This document shows, piece by piece, positions 7,893-16,639 of a stretch of 41,905 bases of DNA. The position numbers were made by a program, and so were the translations under genes. Below the pieces are notes generated by a model. The model worked only from the letters and a program-made list of their open reading frames with translations. It was not told the DNA's origin and did not search any database. This stretch comes from Promethearchaeota archaeon (GTDB taxonomy: Archaea > Asgardarchaeota > Lokiarchaeia > Sigynarchaeales > SOKP01), in contig WJIN01000266.1 of the NCBI GenBank assembly GCA_014730295.1, positions 1-41,905 of the forward strand, in the 5' to 3' direction. Position 1 is the stretch's first letter; each line of letters opens with the position of its first letter.

Positions 7893-9270
7893 AACTAGGC
7901 AAACAATGAAAGAGCAAGATCCAAAAGAAAGAATACAAAATTTTGAAGAAGTTCCTTTTGGGTATTCAGAAGAAGAAGCCATATTAGAGGCTGAACGATG
8001 CTTGCAGTGTGCAAAACCCTTGTGCATTAAGGGCTGCCCCGTTGATGTCAATATCCCAGAATTTATTGGATATATAAAAGAAAAAAAATTTCGCCAAGCC
8101 ATCGATTCGATTAAAGAAAAAAATATTTTACCCGCTATTTGTGGACGAGTATGTCCTCAAGAAATTCAGTGTGAAAACCAATGTGTTCTCGGAAGAAAAG
8201 GCGAACCTATTGCGATTGGATCCTTAGAGCGATTCGTTGCCGATTGGGAACGAGAAAATCAATTAAAAACATGTCCAGAATGTAAACCTCCTAATAATAT
8301 CAAGGTGGCTGTTGTTGGTTCTGGTCCCGCTGGATTGACATGTGCAGCCGACTTAGCTAAATTGGGTTATAATGTAACGATCTTTGAAGCGTTTCACGCA
8401 CCCGGCGGGGTGTTAATGTATGGAATACCCGAATTTCGATTACCAAAAGAAATTGTAATAGACGAAGTGGAGACTTTAAAGATGCTCAATGTGACTGTCC
8501 GTTATAATGCGGTCATTGGGAAATTATTTACACTTGAAGATCTCAGAGAAATGGGATTTAAAGCATTCTTCTTAGGTGTTGGGGCAGGATTACCTATTAT
8601 TTTAAAGATGCCGGGAACAGAATTAAATGGTGTCTTAACGGCTAATGAGTTCTTAACGCGTACCAATTTAATGAAAGCATATAAATTTCCAGAATATGAT
8701 ACTCCCATTAATGTAGGTCGAGAAGTCACCGTAGTGGGTGGTGGGAACGTTGCTATGGATTCAGCGCGAGTAGCACTCAGATTAGGTGCAAAAAAAGTTT
8801 GTGTAGTTTATCGGCGGAGTGAAGTAGAGATGCCCGCCAGAAGAGCTGAATATCATCACGGAAAAGAAGAAGGGATTAAATTTCGATTTCTTACAAATCC
8901 ATTACGATTAATTGGGGATGAAGAGGGAAATGTTACTCAAATGGAGGTCATTAATATGGAATTAGGGGAGCCCGATGATTCTGGAAGGAGGCGCCCTATC
9001 CCAATAGAAGGTTCCGAGCATCTAATAAAAACAGACATGGTCATATTAGCGATTGGAACCAGAGCAAATCCATTACTTACAAAATCAGTTCCAAATTTAA
9101 AACTCAATAACTGGGGATATATCGAGACAGACGAATGTGGAAGGACTAACATTGAAGATGTATTTGCAGGAGGAGATATAGTGACTGGGTCAGCTACAGT
9201 AATAAGTGCGATGGGAGCTGGAAGAAAAGCCGCAAATGCTATTCATCACTATTTAGAGAACTCCAAATAA
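7873..9270 (+). CDS. NfnB/SudA-type glutamate synthase small-subunit homologue
   Basis: This is the large subunit of the NfnAB-type pair and a homologue of the glutamate synthase beta chain GltD. The N-terminal domain has the cysteine patterns CLQCAKPLCIKGCPVDVNIP and CGRVCPQEIQCENQC for two [4Fe-4S] clusters. A FAD domain follows with VVGSGPAGLTCAADLA and GGVLMYGIPEFRLPK, then an NAD(P) domain with VVGGGNVAMDSARVA, and a final FAD-contact AGGDIVTGSATV. The ATG at 7873 is preceded by GGGAG six bases away, better than the in-frame ATG at 7855. The complex can link NADH, NADPH and ferredoxin pools by electron bifurcation; it might also feed electrons to the nearby glutamate synthase-like protein. 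Confidence 0.92.
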   Translation: MGKSKNKTRQTMKEQDPKERIQNFEEVPFGYSEEEAILEAERCLQCAKPLCIKGCPVDVNIPEFIGYIKEKKFRQAIDSIKEKNILPAICGRVCPQEIQCENQCVLGRKGEPIAIGSLERFVADWERENQLKTCPECKPPNNIKVAVVGSGPAGLTCAADLAKLGYNVTIFEAFHAPGGVLMYGIPEFRLPKEIVIDEVETLKMLNVTVRYNAVIGKLFTLEDLREMGFKAFFLGVGAGLPIILKMPGTELNGVLTANEFLTRTNLMKAYKFPEYDTPINVGREVTVVGGGNVAMDSARVALRLGAKKVCVVYRRSEVEMPARRAEYHHGKEEGIKFRFLTNPLRLIGDEEGNVTQMEVINMELGEPDDSGRRRPIPIEGSEHLIKTDMVILAIGTRANPLLTKSVPNLKLNNWGYIETDECGRTNIEDVFAGGDIVTGSATVISAMGAGRKAANAIHHYLENSK

Positions 9271-9387
9271 TTTAGTTTTATTTCTAATTTCTATTTATAA
9301 TATTTTGTCCCTAATTTTTAAATATACCAATATAGCTAATATACTCGATATATATAACATATAACTTAAAATATTGTCTTAATTCAC

Positions 9388-9400
9388 TATATTATATAAT
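9388..9400 (+). promoter_or_regulatory. Probable TATA box of a leaderless gdhA transcript
   Basis: TATATTATATAAT is centred about 26 bases before the ATG at 9421. That spacing predicts a transcription start at or next to the start codon, as in leaderless archaeal mRNAs. No Shine-Dalgarno motif precedes the ATG, which agrees. Confidence 0.5.
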
Positions 9401-9420
9401 ACATAAATTAACATACCACG

Positions 9421-10686
9421 ATGAGCATGAACGATAAATCAGAGAGTTTAGATCCATTTGAAATTTCTCAAAAACAACTCGCGCAAGCTTTGGACATTAT
9501 TGGCTATGATAATTCTATTTATGCTACATTAAGTGAACCAGAACGCTTTATAGAGATAAAAATCACCTCCAAAATGGATGATGGTTCAATTAAAACCTTT
9601 AGAGGTTTTAGAAGTCAATATAATTCTGCGAGAGGCCCAATGAAAGGAGGAATTCGTTGGCATCCTGATGAGAGTGCCTCATTAGTTAAAGCTTTATCTG
9701 CATGGATGACATGGAAAACCGCATGTGTCGATATTCCTCTGGGTGGTGCGAAGGGAGGTATAATCTGTGATCCCAAAAAATTATCTCAAAATGAAATAGA
9801 GAAATTAGCAAGAACATATATACGAAAACTTGCTGAAAACTTGGGTCCAAGTACTGATATCCCCGCTCCTGATGTTTATACTAATCCTCAAATTATGGCA
9901 TACATGCTTGACGAATATGAGACAATCTATCGCAAGCATAGTCCATCGATGATAACTGGGAAACCTCTTCCTTTAGGTGGTTCAGCAGGACGGTCTATTG
10001 CTACTGCTAAAGGTGGTACCTTTTGCATACGGGAAGCAGCTAAAGATATGGGAATTGATTTAATGGGGGCAAGGGTGGTGATACAAGGATATGGGAATGC
10101 TGGTCACCATGTGGCTCGGTTGCTTCAGCACGAGTATAATTCTAGAATCATAGCAATTTCAGATACTGGCGGTGCTATACATAATTCTAATGGAATCGAT
10201 GCCATAAAAGCATATGAACATAAAAAGCAAACAGGTTCTGTTGTTGGATTGGATCATTCTGAAGGAATTTCTAATAAGGAATTGTTGCGATTAGATTGTG
10301 ATATTCTGATTCCTGCTGCAATTGAGAATGTAATTACTCGGGAAAATGCAAATGATATTAAGGCAAAAATCATAGCGGAGCTTGCAAATGGTCCCACCAC
10401 ACCAAAAGCAGATCATATCTTGTTCGATAATAATGCGTTTGTTATTCCCGACTTTTTATGTAACGCAGGAGGAGTGACAGTTTCATATTTTGAGATGGTT
10501 CAAGGCTATTATCGCTATTTTTGGACAGAAGAGGAAGTATTTAATGCGTTGGATAAAATAATGACCCGAGCATATAGAAGTACCGTTCAGACTGCCCAAG
10601 AATTCGATACCAATAATAGAATGGGCGCATATATTATTAGCATCCGACGAGTAGTTGAGGCAATGGAACTAAGAGGATGGATATAA
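9421..10686 (+). CDS. gdhA: Glutamate dehydrogenase
   Basis: The enzyme interconverts glutamate and 2-oxoglutarate plus ammonia with NAD(P). The substrate domain shows [13 protein letters not shown] and the catalytic-lysine motif PLGGAKGGI, followed by the conserved [20 protein letters not shown]. The coenzyme domain has [17 protein letters not shown] (GxGxxG type) and [10 protein letters not shown]. At 421 residues it is the hexameric archaeal/bacterial type. A second ATG two codons in is an alternative start. Neighbouring isocitrate dehydrogenase supplies 2-oxoglutarate, and the glutamate synthase-like and NfnAB genes lie upstream. Confidence 0.97.
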   Translation: MSMNDKSESLDPFEISQKQLAQALDIIGYDNSIYATLSEPERFIEIKITSKMDDGSIKTFRGFRSQYNSARGPMKGGIRWHPDESASLVKALSAWMTWKTACVDIPLGGAKGGIICDPKKLSQNEIEKLARTYIRKLAENLGPSTDIPAPDVYTNPQIMAYMLDEYETIYRKHSPSMITGKPLPLGGSAGRSIATAKGGTFCIREAAKDMGIDLMGARVVIQGYGNAGHHVARLLQHEYNSRIIAISDTGGAIHNSNGIDAIKAYEHKKQTGSVVGLDHSEGISNKELLRLDCDILIPAAIENVITRENANDIKAKIIAELANGPTTPKADHILFDNNAFVIPDFLCNAGGVTVSYFEMVQGYYRYFWTEEEVFNALDKIMTRAYRSTVQTAQEFDTNNRMGAYIISIRRVVEAMELRGWI

Positions 10687-10741
10687 TTCCTCACATTTTC
10701 TTTTTTCTATTTCTTTTGAGCTTTTGTTTGTGATTTTTTAA
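10687..10741 (+). terminator. U-rich transcription end after gdhA
   Basis: Several T clusters of four to six follow the stop codon without a stable hairpin, as expected for an archaeal intrinsic terminator. Confidence 0.4.
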
Positions 10742-10820
10742 TGTGTAGGAAAAGATTAATATTTAAGACAACCAAATAATTTTTATATTAATCAAAAATA
10801 TTATATCTACCTTAAAAAAA

Positions 10821-10826
10821 GGGTGA
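10821..10826 (+). promoter_or_regulatory. Ribosome binding site of the stomatin-like gene
   Basis: GGGTGA lies nine bases before the ATG at 10836 and supports that start over the out-of-frame ATG at 10828. Confidence 0.5.
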
Positions 10827-10835
10827 AATGAAAAT

Positions 10836-11603
10836 ATGGATGAAATATTTTTTATTTCGGTAATTTTTGCTGTGGTTTTCATTTTCATTGTAATAGTGTG
10901 TTTAATCGGAAAAAGCGTTAAAACAGTGACCGAATATAAGCGTTTAATTGTGTTTCGATTTGGGAAATACAGAAGAACAGTTGGACCCGGGATTGTTTTC
11001 ATCTTGCCATTGATTGAAGTGTCTGAGGAGGTTGATCTCAGAATTAAAACTTTAGACATTGCTCGTCAGGAAATTATCACCAAAGATAATATCCCCATCA
11101 CTATAGATACATCAGTGTTTTATAAAGTAATTAATCCTGAATATGCAAAAACAAAGATAGAGAATTTTATGAGAGCAGTCTTGAATTATACACAAGGCGC
11201 TCTTAGAGATGTCATTGGCAATATGGAATTGGATGAAGTATTGACCCAGAGAGAAAGGATATCAAGTGAGATAAGAAAAGTAGTAGATGAGGAAACAAGA
11301 GAATGGGGTGTTCAAATTACCCAAATCAAAATTCAGCAAATCGAACTTCCAGAGAATATGAAACGTGCGATGGCGGTTCAAGCTGAAAAGGAAAGAGAGA
11401 AAAGAGCATCTATCATCGCCTCAGAAGGTGAATTAGAAGCTTCCAAAAATATCGCAGAAGCCGGTCGGATTTTATCAGAGACTCCTTCTGCCATTCAACT
11501 TCGAACACTCCAAACGATCCAAGACATTTCTCAAGAGCCTTCTCAAAAAATCGTTATCTTTCTCCCAACAGATCTCGGAAAACTTTTGGATAAACTTAAG
11601 TAA
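10836..11603 (+). CDS. Stomatin/slipin-like SPFH (band 7) protein
   Basis: The protein begins with one membrane helix (about residues 4-25), then a band-7 domain: VTEYKRLIVFRFGKYRRTVG, GPGIVFILPLIE, VDLRIKTLDIARQEIITKDN and LRDVIGNMELDEVLTQRE. A coiled-coil follows with the typical AVQAEKEREKRASIIASEGE and a C-terminal QEPSQKIVIFLPTD. Slipins form ring-like oligomers that organise membrane patches and are often cut by an NfeD-type protease; no nfeD partner is visible here. At 255 residues it has the usual length. It is a single gene in the same direction as its neighbours. Confidence 0.93.
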   Translation: MDEIFFISVIFAVVFIFIVIVCLIGKSVKTVTEYKRLIVFRFGKYRRTVGPGIVFILPLIEVSEEVDLRIKTLDIARQEIITKDNIPITIDTSVFYKVINPEYAKTKIENFMRAVLNYTQGALRDVIGNMELDEVLTQRERISSEIRKVVDEETREWGVQITQIKIQQIELPENMKRAMAVQAEKEREKRASIIASEGELEASKNIAEAGRILSETPSAIQLRTLQTIQDISQEPSQKIVIFLPTDLGKLLDKLK

Positions 11604-11729
11604 GAGAACATTTTCATTCAACTTCTTTTTTATTTTTATGCCTTATAGCAAAAATTATTAATCTCACATTCTATGTGAATTATTAATAGTCGATTTCTAT
11701 CCTATTAAACTCTTATAATGTGAAATCTA

Positions 11730-12734
11730 ATGGAAAATATAGTCAATAAAACGATTAAAAACCTTAAATTTGCTTTCGTACATGAATCACAAATTCGATG
11801 TTTGTATGAGATTTTCGCGCAGAGAGCGTCCAAAGAGGGATACACCCTTATTTCGAATTTTCTCGAGGATATGGCCTCCAACAAACAACAAAATGCGTAT
11901 TGGAACTATATGATGCTCCAAAAGATCGCTTTCAAGGTTCCTATTGAAGAATCATCTGTCACATTTGAAGATATCCCCTCAATCGGGAATACCTCACAAA
12001 ATCTCCTAACCGCGATGAAGATTGAAGATTATGAATGGAGGGTTATGTATAAAGATTATTCAGAAGAGGCTCTTGAAGAAAGGTATGAGGAAATTGCTTC
12101 CAGATTTCAGGCCATTTCAGAGAGGGAGCGCAAATTTTTTGAACGATTTAAGATCTTTTCCGAATTATTTGACGAGAATAAGCTGATTAGAAATGAGAGT
12201 GTCGTGGTCTGGGAATGTCAAGGATGCGGATTTCAAATCCATAAAGAAAGCCTGCCTGATGACTGGATTTGTCCCTCTTGTGGTCATATGAAATCCTATT
12301 TCCAGAAAAAATATCTCAATATCTCCCAAGGTTCTACAGATATATGGGTTTGCATGGAATGTGGAGAGGAGGTCTATATGAAAAATCTACCAGAAGGTTT
12401 TAAGTGTCCTAATTGTGGGAAATCGAACGAATATTTTCGAAGGAAAAAAGCAGAAAACATAACCGATGATATTTTTAGTGTTTCTGAAACCATTTGGGAA
12501 TGTATGGAATGTGGAAATGAGGTCAGGATGAAAGAAATTCCAGAGAATTGGAGATGTATCTCATGTGGCAAACCGAAATCTTATTTTAAGAGAAAGTCGG
12601 GAAAACCAGATACAACCAAATATGCATTCAAAAAACGAGAAAAAGCTATTTGGTATTGCCCTATGTGCGGAAGGGAAGTAGAAATTGAGCTTCCAGAAGA
12701 TTGGACTTGCCCTTATTGCGGCTCGAAGGTTTAA
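11730..12734 (+). CDS. Rubrerythrin-derived protein with four rubredoxin-type knuckle domains
   Basis: The N-terminal half (about residues 8-148) aligns with the rubrerythrin four-helix bundle: NLKFAFVHESQ, then KIEDYEWRVMY, then a helix ending RKFFERF. The iron ligands are only partly kept. Glu19, Glu99 and Glu102 and a Glu near 131-133 are present, but the ExxH motif of the second helix reads KQQN (52-55) and the last-helix histidine is Phe. The C-terminal half carries four rubredoxin-like CxxC pairs: C163/166-C181/184, C208/211-C226/229, C258/261-C276/279 and C310/313-C327/330, most with a W-C start and a following YF. Classical rubrerythrin has one such domain and reduces peroxide. This version may be an electron carrier or metal scaffold rather than a peroxidase. 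Confidence 0.85.
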   Translation: MENIVNKTIKNLKFAFVHESQIRCLYEIFAQRASKEGYTLISNFLEDMASNKQQNAYWNYMMLQKIAFKVPIEESSVTFEDIPSIGNTSQNLLTAMKIEDYEWRVMYKDYSEEALEERYEEIASRFQAISERERKFFERFKIFSELFDENKLIRNESVVVWECQGCGFQIHKESLPDDWICPSCGHMKSYFQKKYLNISQGSTDIWVCMECGEEVYMKNLPEGFKCPNCGKSNEYFRRKKAENITDDIFSVSETIWECMECGNEVRMKEIPENWRCISCGKPKSYFKRKSGKPDTTKYAFKKREKAIWYCPMCGREVEIELPEDWTCPYCGSKV

Positions 12735-12801
12735 TCTGCGGTTTTTGAATTATGATTTATTATGTAATTAATTTTTAATTTTTGTATTAATTGAAAAAAG
12801 T

Positions 12802-13998
12802 ATGCAGTTTGAAAAAGAAATCGAAACCGCTAAGAACCATTTCGAAAAAATCCTTAGGGAACAACTAGAACGAGTCGAACGTTTAAAACAAGAGGGAGAT
12901 TGGATTGATTATTCAGAATTAGCACCTATCATTATAGGGATCATCGGAGGGGATGGAATCGGTCCAGAAATCTCGCGACACGCAAGGTCCGTGCTTGAAT
13001 TCATTTTAGCAGACGAAATTCGGGATCATAAAGTGGAATTAAGAGACATTGAAGGGCTAACCATAGAAAATCGTGCAAAACTAATGCAACCCGTTCCAGA
13101 TGACGTTTTAGAAGAGATTAAAAGATGTCATGTACTTTTAAAAGGACCGACTACGACCCCGCGTAAGGGAGATAAATGGCCAAATATTGAAAGTGCAAAT
13201 GTCGCGCTACGCCGAAAATTGGACCTCTTTGCCAATATACGCCCCGTGAAAGTGCCGGAAAAAAATATTGATTGGACATTTTTTAGAGAAAATACGGAAG
13301 GTGCCTATGTCTTAGGATCAAAAGGACTCAACATAACGGACGATTTAGCCATAGATTTTAAAGCAATAACAACTCAAGGAGCCGAACGTATTATTCGACT
13401 GGCTTTTAATTATGCCAAGAAAAATAATATCAACAGAGTAACTGTAGTTACGAAAGCCAACGTGGTGAAAGCTTCCGATGGAAAATTTTTAGCCATCGCG
13501 GAAAAGATTGCAGGCGAGTATCCTGAGGTGGAGTGGGATGATTGGTATATTGATATCATGACGGCAAAGCTGATCGATCCTTCCCGTCAGAGCCAATTTA
13601 AAGTATTTGTTGCCCCAAATCTTTACGGCGATATTATCACAGACGAAGCCGCTCAAATGCAAGGAGGGGTAGGAACTGCGGGCAGCGTGAATCTTGGAAA
13701 ACGATATGCTATGTTCGAGGCCATCCACGGGTCTGCTCTGCGTATGGTCGAAGAAGGAAGGACTCAGTATGCCGACCCGTCTAGTCTTTTAAGGGCCGTC
13801 GTAATGATGTTAAATCATATAGGTTTCAATTCAAAAGCAATACATCTTGATATGGCTCTTGACATTTGTGGGGTGTATGAAAAACAATTATTTCCTACAG
13901 GGCGATCTAATGGTGCAACTGGAGAAGATTTCGCACAGTATATTATGAAAACATTACAAGATCCCAATCTGGAGCAAAAGTGGCAATCTTTCCAATAG
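12802..13998 (+). CDS. icd: Isocitrate dehydrogenase (isocitrate/isopropylmalate dehydrogenase family)
   Basis: This beta-decarboxylating dehydrogenase has the dinucleotide-side strand IIGIIGGDGIGPEIS after a 45-residue charged leader, the substrate loop ESANVALRRKLDLFANIRPV (the SxNxxLR pattern of isocitrate enzymes), FFRENTEGAY, VTKANVVKASDG (catalytic Lys) and the metal-binding NLYGDIITDEAAQ. The coenzyme loop reads HGSALRMVEEG, which does not clearly match the standard NADP (Lys-Tyr) or NAD (Asp-Ile) pairs, so cofactor choice is open. The product 2-oxoglutarate feeds the glutamate dehydrogenase two kilobases upstream. Homoisocitrate or isopropylmalate activity is less likely given the SxNxxLR motif. 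Confidence 0.85.
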   Translation: MQFEKEIETAKNHFEKILREQLERVERLKQEGDWIDYSELAPIIIGIIGGDGIGPEISRHARSVLEFILADEIRDHKVELRDIEGLTIENRAKLMQPVPDDVLEEIKRCHVLLKGPTTTPRKGDKWPNIESANVALRRKLDLFANIRPVKVPEKNIDWTFFRENTEGAYVLGSKGLNITDDLAIDFKAITTQGAERIIRLAFNYAKKNNINRVTVVTKANVVKASDGKFLAIAEKIAGEYPEVEWDDWYIDIMTAKLIDPSRQSQFKVFVAPNLYGDIITDEAAQMQGGVGTAGSVNLGKRYAMFEAIHGSALRMVEEGRTQYADPSSLLRAVVMMLNHIGFNSKAIHLDMALDICGVYEKQLFPTGRSNGATGEDFAQYIMKTLQDPNLEQKWQSFQ

Positions 13999-14206
13999 TA
14001 TCTCTCTTATTTTTGTAAATTCATCTATGCTAATGGAAAATTGTAAGCTATTTGGCGTTAGCTCCTTTAATTGAATTCTACATCACTCTATTAATTATGG
14101 AAATCTTTACCCACCTTTAGAGAAAACTTTTTCTCAGACTTATCTAATTTACCATTCTGCCTACGGCTCTTCCTAACTCGTTAGATTTATTAAACGTTAT
14201 TTATTA

Positions 14207-15553
14207 ATGTTCTTAATCAAGAATACCTTCTTATTCCAATATGTTATGAATATACCAATTTTGATTTTTGCATTTATTGTCTTCGCAATTATCATCATTA
14301 GCTATTCATTTGAAAAACTTGATTTTGTGGCGATTTCTTTGCTTTTTAGTTTCATCGCCGCGACGGTTACAGGAGTGACATTGGGAATAGGAATAGAGAC
14401 ATTTGTGGGTCATATCGAGTTTGAAGCGATCATCATCATCCTTAGTATGAGTGTTATCACCAAAATTGCCGAGGATTCCGCGATTCTGGAGTATCTCGCT
14501 GTGAAATTGTTCAAAATCTCGAGGGGAAACCAACGCGTATTTTTCTATTTCATCTGCATTATCACTACGCTTCTTGCGGCAATCATTACTGATGTTGTTG
14601 TCGTTTTAATAATCGCACCAGTCGTTATTCGACTCTGCCATTTTTTAAAAATTAGGTCTGGCACATATCTGATGGGTATGACGATCTCGATTAACATAGG
14701 CTCTATTATCACACCCTTCAGCTCGGGAGAAAACATTATCATCTCCACTGCATTTGGACTTGACACCCTCTATTTCCTGCAGAACTATTGGATATTCGCG
14801 TTTGTATTGTTATTCCTTACAGTCTATTTACTGGATAAATTTTATCTTAGTAAAGAACCGAAGATCGAGGAGCAACAAAAAAAATTTGTAATTGAACTCA
14901 TTGACAGCGATGTAATGATTAAAAATAAAACGATGTTTTTTGTAAATACGGTCGGTATTATTATCACGATTGCTTTATTTGCAATCTTACCCGCCCTATA
15001 TCTTACGGCGTTGATTGCTGCAATGATATTAGCTCTTATAAACAAAAGATTTACCAAAAAATCTATGAGTGAGCTCTTACAAGATGTAGAATGGGAAATT
15101 ATCTTCTTTTTCATATCGCTTTATCTCGTTGTGGGCTGTCTCTTAGAGGCAGGATTCCGTGAGATTTTCGTTGCGATTCCATTTAATGTATTGCACCCGA
15201 TTTTATTGAGCTTTATTCTACTTGTTGTTGTTAGTGCGATGAGCGGGGCTGTTGCGAATACTCCTACTGCATTGATCTTTATTCCGATTATCCAGACTCT
15301 CACAGATACTTTTGGATTTGCCCCACTTCCACTATACTTCGCCTTCATCATTGGGATTAATTTGGGAGGGAACTTTCTTGTCCAAGGAGCCGCCTGCGAT
15401 ATGATGACGCTCAAGATCGCCCAAGACTCTGGGGTTGCAAACCTTGACTACAAACGGTTGGCAAAAAATGGTGCGTTATTCGCATTAATCCATATTGGAG
15501 CATCCACAATATATTTATTGGGAATTTCCCTCATCACAATGCTTATAGGATGA
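14207..15553 (+). CDS. ArsB/NhaD (IT superfamily) permease, copy 1
   Basis: This is a polytopic membrane protein with about ten to twelve hydrophobic helices. It has the IT-superfamily features: an early IEFEAIIIILSMSVITKIAE segment, the LLAAIITDVVVVLIIAPV helix, NIGSIITPFSSGENIIISTA, and the mirrored second half with ANTPTALIFIPII and GGNFLVQGAACDMMTLKIA. Relatives exchange Na+/H+ or move arsenite or carboxylates; the substrate cannot be assigned. A cytoplasmic loop with KEPKIEEQQKKFVIELIDSD splits the halves. It is very similar to the protein at 18793-20100. The ATG at 14207 is the longest start; the one at 14246 matches the paralogue's N-terminus better. Confidence 0.85.
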   Translation: MFLIKNTFLFQYVMNIPILIFAFIVFAIIIISYSFEKLDFVAISLLFSFIAATVTGVTLGIGIETFVGHIEFEAIIIILSMSVITKIAEDSAILEYLAVKLFKISRGNQRVFFYFICIITTLLAAIITDVVVVLIIAPVVIRLCHFLKIRSGTYLMGMTISINIGSIITPFSSGENIIISTAFGLDTLYFLQNYWIFAFVLLFLTVYLLDKFYLSKEPKIEEQQKKFVIELIDSDVMIKNKTMFFVNTVGIIITIALFAILPALYLTALIAAMILALINKRFTKKSMSELLQDVEWEIIFFFISLYLVVGCLLEAGFREIFVAIPFNVLHPILLSFILLVVVSAMSGAVANTPTALIFIPIIQTLTDTFGFAPLPLYFAFIIGINLGGNFLVQGAACDMMTLKIAQDSGVANLDYKRLAKNGALFALIHIGASTIYLLGISLITMLIG

Positions 15554-15786
15554 AACTCTTTTTCACAATATTTTATACTCATTTTTTCTTGTAATAACGA
15601 TAGGTAATTTCTAAGAATAATACAATCCAAATCCTATTTTTTGATAATAATTTAGAAAATAACTGACAATATTGTTATCTTTTAAAAGCAAAAAATGTTA
15701 TTGGCTATATGATATTACCCCACCCATTAAAAGGATAATTTGATATAATAGCTACTGAGAAACCTAAATTCAAATTCAAATAAAAT

Positions 15787-15791
15787 GGAGG
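15787..15791 (+). promoter_or_regulatory. Ribosome binding site of the alpha/beta hydrolase gene
   Basis: A full GGAGG lies nine bases before the ATG at 15801 and confirms the start. Such strong sites are rare among neighbouring genes. Confidence 0.6.
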
Positions 15792-15800
15792 CGAAATAAT

Positions 15801-16610
15801 ATGCCAAGAAAATTGGTGAATGGGGCAGAACTCTATTATGAAACTCATGGAGATGGTGAGCCCTTAGTAATGATTATGGGTCTAAGTGCAAATCTTGATT
15901 GGTGGACACCGGAATTTTTAGAAGAATTAGAAAAACAATATAAGACTATCCTCTTCGATAATCGAGACGCCGGACGTTCTGATAATGTGGAGAAGAAATA
16001 TCAAATTGAAGACCTTGCGAAAGATACAATAAAGCTTATGGATCAATTGAATATCGATAGAGCTCATATTTTAGGAATAAGTATGGGTGGGATGATTGCA
16101 CAAGAAATTGCTTTAAATTACCCAGAACGAGTAAACAAATTAATCCTTGCGTCTACAAATTGTGGTAATCCAAAATCAATTCTCCCCTCTGGAAAAGTTT
16201 TAAATATGCTTATGAAAGATAGGGAAGGCCGTTCAAATGAAGAAATAATTGATGAGTTTATCTCACTTCTTTTTGCGGATGACTTTATTGACGAAAATCC
16301 TAGATTTATCGAAAAAACCAAAAGGAGGATGATGAGAACACCCATCGAACCAGATGCCTATAAGAGACAATTAAATGCGATTTTGAAGTTTAAAACGGGA
16401 CGGAGGCTTAAAGGACTTAATATACCGACATTAGTTATTCACGGAAAGGAGGATATTTTATTACCCCCTGAAAACGGTGAAATTATCGCAGATCTGATTC
16501 CAGATGCGAATTTAAAACTTTTTGAGGGTGCTGGACATAGTTTATTTTCCCATGTTCCTAAAAAGACCTCAAAAACCATAATTAATTTCTTAGAAAATCA
16601 TAACAACTGA
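15801..16610 (+). CDS. Alpha/beta-fold hydrolase
   Basis: This 269-residue protein has the full alpha/beta-hydrolase plan: oxyanion-side LVMIMGLSANLDWW, the DNRDAGRSDN loop, the nucleophile elbow GISMGGM, an acid in IHGKEDILLPP and the histidine in GAGHSLF. A helical cap lies between strands 6 and 7. It resembles esterases and the 3-oxoadipate-enol-lactonase-like group; the substrate is unknown. It has no signal peptide, so it is cytoplasmic. It stands alone between a permease and a convergent membrane EEP gene that ends 30 bases away. Confidence 0.9.
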   Translation: MPRKLVNGAELYYETHGDGEPLVMIMGLSANLDWWTPEFLEELEKQYKTILFDNRDAGRSDNVEKKYQIEDLAKDTIKLMDQLNIDRAHILGISMGGMIAQEIALNYPERVNKLILASTNCGNPKSILPSGKVLNMLMKDREGRSNEEIIDEFISLLFADDFIDENPRFIEKTKRRMMRTPIEPDAYKRQLNAILKFKTGRRLKGLNIPTLVIHGKEDILLPPENGEIIADLIPDANLKLFEGAGHSLFSHVPKKTSKTIINFLENHNN

Positions 16611-16639
16611 TCGGAAGGATAGATCAGAAAGAAAAAAAA

